A DNA stretch of 64,000 nucleotides, from contig NZ_JAGYXY010000007.1 of the NCBI RefSeq assembly GCF_018362775.1, forward strand, positions 62,001 to 126,000, given 5' to 3'. A program made the translations under genes and the position numbers. Shown piece after piece: positions 59,243 through 64,000 of this stretch; the stretch's first letter is position 1, and every line of letters begins with the position of its first letter. The notes beneath the pieces were generated by a model. The model did not search any database. It saw nothing but the letters and a program-made list of their open reading frames with translations, and had not been told where the DNA came from. Origin of the DNA: Alistipes montrealensis (GTDB lineage Bacteria > Bacteroidota > Bacteroidia > Bacteroidales > Rikenellaceae).

Positions 59243-60502
59243 TCACTTGCAGAACGACAGGACGCATCCGCCGGCCTTATCGGCCGAAATCAGGAGCTTC
59301 CCGGCTCCGCCGGGCGTGATGCGGATTCCTCCGTTCGGGCCGATCGTTTCGTACTTCTCCGGATCGAGGTACGAAGGCAGCGTTATGCTTTTTTCACACG
59401 CTCTTTTGGTGTCGATGAAGACCGCCGGATATCCGTTCACCGCTCCTTCGTAGCACAGCATGTCGCCGTCGTCGGCAATCGGCGTTGCGAACCAGGTGTA
59501 AACGCCGCGCCAGTCGATCGCATCGCCGTTTTGGATCGGTTTGTTCGAAATCAGCTTGTGGTAACTTTTGCCGTAGGATGCACAGATGAACATTACGTCG
59601 GCATCTGCCAGCCAGCTATGGTCGCCCAACCCGTCCGGCAACAGATATGCCGACTGGTAAGCCTTTGTATTTTTCTCCACGAATCGTCGGAAATCGGGGT
59701 AGTCGGCTTTGGTGAATGACGATTCCCCGGCTGCGGGAGGGGGTGTCCAGTTGCTGTAAGCCCCGCCCGGCGTGGCGAAATGGGTCTTGTTCGCGAACAT
59801 CGACTGCATGCCGTAGTAAATCGCTATCGTCACCGGATTTTTGCAGCAGAAATCGTGGCGTACCGTCACGTCGATGTTGTTGCGGAAGATCCGGTAGGTT
59901 GCGAACTCGTGGCACAGCTCATCGCGCAGTTCCTCCTCATTATTGGCGTTTTTGTACGGATGCGTCGGGTCGAGAATCACGTTTTCCGCCTCGATCGTTA
60001 TTCTCTGCCGGCTCCATACGGCCTTGTCGCCTTCGAGGGGCTGCCCGTCCACCGTTATGCTGAAACTCTTGTTGTAGGCCGTCCGGGCCGTACGCTCCAT
60101 GTATTTGTGGTTCGCTCCGCACCAGCCGCCGCCCTGGATATTGAACGGGCCGATATTGTCGCTGTAAGCCAGGTTGAGCACCTCGGCGGGTTCGCTTTCC
60201 GGGCGGGTCGTGGGCGTCCGGTCCGTATTGGGACGGGTTCCCACGCGGTAGAAGGTATAGACTTCGTTGAACAGGCAGCGCTTGAACCAGTAGAGGATAT
60301 CCGTCGAAGCGTCCATTTTGGCCGAAATGTAGAGGTTGTCGCCCTGGCGCTTGACGTACATCATCTCGGAATAGGGGCGTTTGCCGTCGTCGGCATTGCC
60401 GCCGTTGCTGCCGTTCTCTTCGCCGGAACCTTTGTCGGCGCAGGCGGACGCAGGCAGGAGCAGACAGCAGATCAGCAGGCAGCGTAAAATTCGGTGTCTC
60501 AT
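59243..60502 (-). CDS. Lipoprotein of unknown function
   Basis: A protein of 419 aa started at ATG 60502 with a lipobox (LLICCLLLPASAC). A Gly/Asn/Asp-rich linker follows. The body is mainly beta, with many aromatic residues (DILYWFKRCLFNEVYTFYRV, NIGPFNIQGGGWCGANHKYM, DWRGVYTWFATPIADDGDML) and a short beta C-terminus (GKLLISADKAGGCVLSFCK). I do not recognise a family; a carbohydrate-active or carbohydrate-binding beta-sandwich would fit. It is the last gene of a minus-strand operon after the DUF4855-glycerophosphodiesterase gene. Confidence 0.65.
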   Translation of the reverse strand: MRHRILRCLLICCLLLPASACADKGSGEENGSNGGNADDGKRPYSEMMYVKRQGDNLYISAKMDASTDILYWFKRCLFNEVYTFYRVGTRPNTDRTPTTRPESEPAEVLNLAYSDNIGPFNIQGGGWCGANHKYMERTARTAYNKSFSITVDGQPLEGDKAVWSRQRITIEAENVILDPTHPYKNANNEEELRDELCHEFATYRIFRNNIDVTVRHDFCCKNPVTIAIYYGMQSMFANKTHFATPGGAYSNWTPPPAAGESSFTKADYPDFRRFVEKNTKAYQSAYLLPDGLGDHSWLADADVMFICASYGKSYHKLISNKPIQNGDAIDWRGVYTWFATPIADDGDMLCYEGAVNGYPAVFIDTKRACEKSITLPSYLDPEKYETIGPNGGIRITPGGAGKLLISADKAGGCVLSFCK

Positions 60503-60525
60503 TTTTTTTCGTTTTTGGCGTGGCG

Positions 60526-62301
60526 TCACCGGACGAGCCTGAGGAATAGGTCGGGACGGTCGGTGGTGATGAAATCGAACCCGTTTTCGATCACCCACAA
60601 CATTTCGACCGGGTTGTTCACCGTCCAGACGTTCGAAGCCATTTTCAGCCATTTGATCGAATGGAGCCACGTCGGATTGTTCTGGAAAACCCAGTAGTTG
60701 AAATCGCATCCCGTCATCCCCATTTTTTTCAGGTCTTCGGGCAGCGTGCCGCCGCCCAGGTACATGATCGGGGTTTTGGCCGGGGCCACGCGCACCAACT
60801 CTTTCAGCGCATGGAACGAGAACGAAATATAGGTTACGCGCTTTGCGAGTCCGTATTTGCCGATCATCTCCACGATCTTGCGGACCGCTTCGGCGTCGGC
60901 TTCGGGCGTAGCGTGGGGCTTGACCTCCAGTACCAGTTCGAGTTTCGTTTTCCGGGCGGCCTGCAGGTACTGTTCCAGCGTGGGGATTTTCTCGCCGTTC
61001 GCCAATTCGAGCGTCGTCAGTACGGTCGAGGGATTTTTCTCCATCTCATAGCTGCCGTGTTTGTCGTCGTGGTGGATTACCAGTTTGCCGTCCGCAGCCA
61101 TCCAGACATCGAACTCCGCACCGTAGGCGCCCAGTTTGTCGGCGTTTAACAGCGAGGAAACGGAGTTCTCCGCCGAACCGTCGGTATGCCAGAATCCGCG
61201 GTGGGCCACCACGCGGGTTTTGTTTTTGACGGGCAATCCGTATTTCATCACCTGGCGCGTATAGATGATACGGGCCAGCCGGTCCATGATGACCTTGTCT
61301 TTGCGTTCGTTCGACTCGAAAAGCGTTAGTACACCGCGGTTGCCGCAGTAGTAGGCTACGGCCGATGCGTTGAAGACATCGTTCTTTTCGAACCGGTCGA
61401 TATAGGCCAGCATCCGGTCATAGAACGTATCGGGGGCGGCAATGGTAGCCCGCTCGTCGAATTCGAACTCCATCGCCATGCCGTTTTTGCGGGCAACGGC
61501 GCAGGCTTCGTCCAGGCGGCTGTCGGGGATCGACTTGTTGAAGAAGTGGTTGGGCTGCTGATAAGCCACGTCGAATCCCAGGCGTTTCCAGTCCTCGTGG
61601 CCTTTGGCCTGCCAGTAGGGAATCCAGTAAAAAAGTTTCTTCTGCGCGTGGATATATTCGCTGAGCGGGACGGTCAGGTCGCCGCAATGGTTGGTGTCTT
61701 CGGCGACCCAATAGAAGCCCGAGAGCTCCAGGTGTTTGTACCCGGCTTTTTTGAACCGCGCGATCAGTTGGTCGATATACCATTTGGTCGCGGCGATCTG
61801 GTCTTCGTCTTTCGAGAAGTCCATCCTGCGGCCATCCAGTTCGCCCCAGTCTTTCTGGTCGCGCACGGCTTCGGGAAGTCCCAGCACGACCTTATGCCTG
61901 AACGCCGGTTTGCCGATCTCTGCGATCTGCTCGCCGATGCATCGGTCCAGCGCGGAAAGCGACTTGCCCTCGTCGAAGATGCGGTCCAGGAGCCACTCCC
62001 ATTCGGGTTTGCGGGCAAATTCTTTCTCATACCCGACGGTGTAGCAGCGGCCCGAGCCGTTTTTGAATTCGAGGAACAGGAATCCGTCGAAAAGCCAATG
62101 TTTCGAACCGTCGAGGAATCGGTGTGCGACGTAGGGACGGAATTCGTCGACCGTCCAGTCCAGCCGGTGTTTCCCGCCCTGATAGATCAGCGCGAGGTCC
62201 TGAATGTCGGTCGTCTGGTAGTTTTGTGCGGCGGCAGTTCCGGAACTTCCGGCAAACAGTACCAAGCACACGGAAAATGCAAAGTATTTAAAGGCTTTCA
62301 T
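60526..62301 (-). CDS. DUF4855 - glycerophosphodiester phosphodiesterase fusion
   Basis: A protein of 591 aa with a signal peptide (VCLVLFAGSSGTAAAQ). Residues of about 30-345 are DUF4855 (ALIYQGGKHRLDWTVDEFRP, KHWLFDGFLFLEF, LSGFYWVAEDTNHCGD, YQQPNHFFN), the same domain as in the next two genes. After a short linker, residues of about 365-591 form a GDPD domain: VVAHRGFW, GAYGAEFDVWMAADGKLVIH with a following HDD, KLELVLEVKP and a C-terminal DFITTDRPDLFL. GDPD enzymes cleave glycerophosphodiesters with a divalent metal. The fusion suggests that the two domains act on the same extracytoplasmic polymer or lipid. It lies between an unknown lipoprotein gene and a DUF4855 lipoprotein gene. Confidence 0.88.
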   Translation of the reverse strand: MKAFKYFAFSVCLVLFAGSSGTAAAQNYQTTDIQDLALIYQGGKHRLDWTVDEFRPYVAHRFLDGSKHWLFDGFLFLEFKNGSGRCYTVGYEKEFARKPEWEWLLDRIFDEGKSLSALDRCIGEQIAEIGKPAFRHKVVLGLPEAVRDQKDWGELDGRRMDFSKDEDQIAATKWYIDQLIARFKKAGYKHLELSGFYWVAEDTNHCGDLTVPLSEYIHAQKKLFYWIPYWQAKGHEDWKRLGFDVAYQQPNHFFNKSIPDSRLDEACAVARKNGMAMEFEFDERATIAAPDTFYDRMLAYIDRFEKNDVFNASAVAYYCGNRGVLTLFESNERKDKVIMDRLARIIYTRQVMKYGLPVKNKTRVVAHRGFWHTDGSAENSVSSLLNADKLGAYGAEFDVWMAADGKLVIHHDDKHGSYEMEKNPSTVLTTLELANGEKIPTLEQYLQAARKTKLELVLEVKPHATPEADAEAVRKIVEMIGKYGLAKRVTYISFSFHALKELVRVAPAKTPIMYLGGGTLPEDLKKMGMTGCDFNYWVFQNNPTWLHSIKWLKMASNVWTVNNPVEMLWVIENGFDFITTDRPDLFLRLVR

Positions 62302-62322
62302 AACAATATTGAACGTTGAATT

Positions 62323-63795
62323 TTATTTCCGCAGCGGATTCCCGGTCACGAACTGACAGAATTCGTGGTAGAGTTCCTGGTCCTTCTCGGCCGGAGACGC
62401 CCACAGGTCGTAGAACCCGTTGGTTCCGTGGTAGTAACTCAGCGGCTGTTTGCCGTAGATTCCCTCCGATTTGGCGTTGGACATATATTCCCGGAAGCGT
62501 TTTTTGTACACGTCGCAGTTGGGTTTTCCTTCCAGCAGCGCTTCGTCGAATTCGAATTCCATCGCCAGATTATTGGCTTTGATATCGGAAAAGAAGCGGG
62601 GAAGAGGGTGCTCGTTTTTATCGTCCCAGAAATGGTTGGGCTGCATGTAGGCGTAGTTGATACCGAAATCGGTCCACTTGTTATATCCTGAAGCCCGGTT
62701 GTAGGGAATCCAGCAGAGACATTCGTTGAGCGAGTTGAGGTATTCGGCAATAGGCGGAATAATCTCGTCCGACCGCTTCAGTTCATTGTTCCAGCCGTAG
62801 CTCGGCGTGGTGAGATCCTCCGAAATGATGTAGAACCCGGCCAGTTCGACATACTGGTAATTTGTTTCATTGAATTTCTTGCGCACCTGGTCGATATACC
62901 ACTTGTAAACCGCTGTGCGGTCTTGGGCATTTTCAAAATTCATTGTGCGGCCGTTCAGTTCGCCCCAGTAGACCGTCGATGCGGATTCGTCGGCGTACTC
63001 CCTGTAAATGATCGGATCGGGCATGATCATGACGACCTTGCGTTTGGACGGCGGCGTTCCCATGCGTTGTGCGGCCTCTTTCACGGCCTCTTCGAGTGCA
63101 TTTATACCGTTGTCCTTGTCGAACCAGTAGTCGATCAGCTCCTGCCATTGGGGCTTTGCCGCCGAAGTGAGTTTCAATCCCACCATATAGGAGTAGGGCT
63201 TGCTGTCGACGCTGCTGGTTACCTGGAACTCGATGGCCAGGAAACTGTCGAACAGCCAGTGCTCCTTTCCCTGCTTGTCGGTATAGGTGACGAACGGTGC
63301 GAACCGCTGCTTATCCCACCGGTAAGGCGTTCGGTGCGAACTGCCTCCGTAGCATAGCACCAGGTCCGAAAAGGAGAGGATTCCGCCGCGGCTCTGTTCC
63401 CAGGCGTACATCGTGGGGTCTGTCGCTTCGGTGGTGAATTTAACGGATTGCAGGGTTCCGAAGTCGCCTTTGTCGTTGCAGGCTACGGCGAAGACCGTGT
63501 AGGTCGTGAGTTTCGACAGCCCGTCGATTACGATCCTGTTGCCGGTGTAGGTTTTACCCTCGTCGAAGACCTGCCGGGCCGTCCGCGAGGATTCGTCGTT
63601 GGTCGCCGCGCACAGGATGCGGTAGTGCGAGGCGTTCACACTCTCTACGCGCAGAGTCACCGATGAGGCCGATGAGGTCAGTATCTTCATGCTCATCGCG
63701 GGCTGCAAACCCTCGTCCTCGCCGCTTTTGCCGTTGCTGCAACAGATGAATGAGACGCAGCACAGGAGCATTGTTATGAATCTTGTGGTTGTCAT
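62323..63795 (-). CDS. DUF4855 lipoprotein with fibronectin-like N-terminal domain
   Basis: A protein of 490 aa with a lipobox (LLCCVSFICC). Residues of about 35-120 are a fibronectin III-like domain (SSASSVTLRVESVNASHYRI, LSKLTTYTVFAVACNDKG). The rest is DUF4855: DLVLCYGGSSHRTPYRWDKQ, EHWLFDSFLAIEFQ, YVELAGFYIISEDLTTPSYG, YAYMQPNHFWDD and MEFEFDEALLEGKP. The fold is expected to be a glycosidase-like TIM barrel, but no activity is established. Its C-terminus is almost identical to that of the next gene upstream, showing a recent tandem duplication. Confidence 0.82.
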   Translation of the reverse strand: MTTTRFITMLLCCVSFICCSNGKSGEDEGLQPAMSMKILTSSASSVTLRVESVNASHYRILCAATNDESSRTARQVFDEGKTYTGNRIVIDGLSKLTTYTVFAVACNDKGDFGTLQSVKFTTEATDPTMYAWEQSRGGILSFSDLVLCYGGSSHRTPYRWDKQRFAPFVTYTDKQGKEHWLFDSFLAIEFQVTSSVDSKPYSYMVGLKLTSAAKPQWQELIDYWFDKDNGINALEEAVKEAAQRMGTPPSKRKVVMIMPDPIIYREYADESASTVYWGELNGRTMNFENAQDRTAVYKWYIDQVRKKFNETNYQYVELAGFYIISEDLTTPSYGWNNELKRSDEIIPPIAEYLNSLNECLCWIPYNRASGYNKWTDFGINYAYMQPNHFWDDKNEHPLPRFFSDIKANNLAMEFEFDEALLEGKPNCDVYKKRFREYMSNAKSEGIYGKQPLSYYHGTNGFYDLWASPAEKDQELYHEFCQFVTGNPLRK

Positions 63796-63810
63796 GCCGG
63801 TATCCGATTT

Positions 63811-64000
63811 TTATTTCCGCAATGGGTTTCCGATCACGAACTGACAGAATTCGTGGTAGAGTTCCTGGTCCTTCTCGGCCGGGGACGCCCACAGGTCGTA
63901 GAACCCGTTGGTCCCGTGATAGTAGCTCAGCGGCTGTTTGCCGTAGATTCCCTCCGATTTGGCGTTGGACATATATTCCCGGAAGCGTTTTTTGTACACG
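63811..64000 (-). CDS. DUF4855 lipoprotein paralogue, 5' part beyond window
   Basis: Only the last 62 codons are visible, ending at TAA 63813-63811. They match the end of the 62323-63795 protein with a single substitution (QFVIGNPLRK against QFVTGNPLRK). At DNA level about 9 of some 185 bases differ. It lies 15 bp upstream of its paralogue on the same strand, so the two are a recent tandem duplication in one operon. Confidence 0.9.
   Translation of the reverse strand, partial: VYKKRFREYMSNAKSEGIYGKQPLSYYHGTNGFYDLWASPAEKDQELYHEFCQFVIGNPLRK

Noticed and set aside
1..64000. CRISPR arrays, tRNA or rRNA genes, transposases and phage genes
   Set aside because: I looked for regular spaced repeats, cloverleaf-like elements and mobile-element proteins by eye and found none.

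Overview
The window is a stretch of GC-rich Bacteroidales chromosome, most like Alistipes (Rikenellaceae). The genus is my inference from base composition and gene style. The class-level call rests on three SusC/SusD pairs, many lipoproteins, an ECF sigma/FecR pair and repeated Bacteroidetes-type promoters (TTTG, 19-21 bases, TAnnTTTG). I saw no rRNA, tRNA, CRISPR array, phage or transposase gene.

Layout. 1-8327: a SusD (cut by the left edge) and SusC pair on the minus strand, divergent from a large BACON/DUF5689-type lipoprotein and an endonuclease/exonuclease/phosphatase lipoprotein. 8398-20729: mostly housekeeping. It holds pflA and pflB; a PepSY-like protein; a DUF2721 membrane protein; a repeat-rich and possibly RNA-coding gap (12842-13104); a PiT phosphate permease with a PhoU-like tail behind a PhoB/PhoR-like two-component system; prephenate dehydratase and DAHP synthase-chorismate mutase; and a Kdo/WaaP-like kinase. 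20874-33126: a minus-strand glycan locus with ECF sigma, FecR, STN-type SusC, SusD, GH20 hexosaminidase, a DUF6528-like lipoprotein, a secreted TIM-barrel protein and a FISUMP-type lipoprotein.

33305-47431 is one apparent 14-kb minus-strand operon that resembles the Bacteroides ribose/nucleoside utilisation (rus) loci: ribokinase, GRP-type sugar permease, nucleoside hydrolase, SusC, SusD, two surface lipoproteins, a GH28-like beta-helix protein and a calcineurin-like phosphoesterase. A LacI regulator is divergent at 47788-48807, and a good promoter plus dyads lies between them. 49299-59154 (plus) holds a NAGPA-like lipoprotein, then a tight cassette of DUF4434 protein, MFS sugar porter, AGE epimerase, FAD oxidoreductase and three SGNH/CE2-type esterases. 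59243-64000 (minus) holds a lipoprotein, a DUF4855-glycerophosphodiesterase fusion and two tandem DUF4855 paralogues, the last cut by the right edge.

The most striking signal is upstream of the pheA-DAHP synthase operon. A good promoter is followed by a 26-codon leader peptide with 11 Phe/Tyr codons, an 8-base antiterminator segment inside the peptide gene, and a perfect terminator hairpin with a U-rich tail just before pheA. This is a complete ribosome-mediated attenuator. Other leads are G9 tracts inside two susC genes (one in the signal-peptide codons), a promoter plus two-hairpin candidate RNA at 12892-13031, and an interspersed repeat that supplies the last codons and stop of the phosphate permease.
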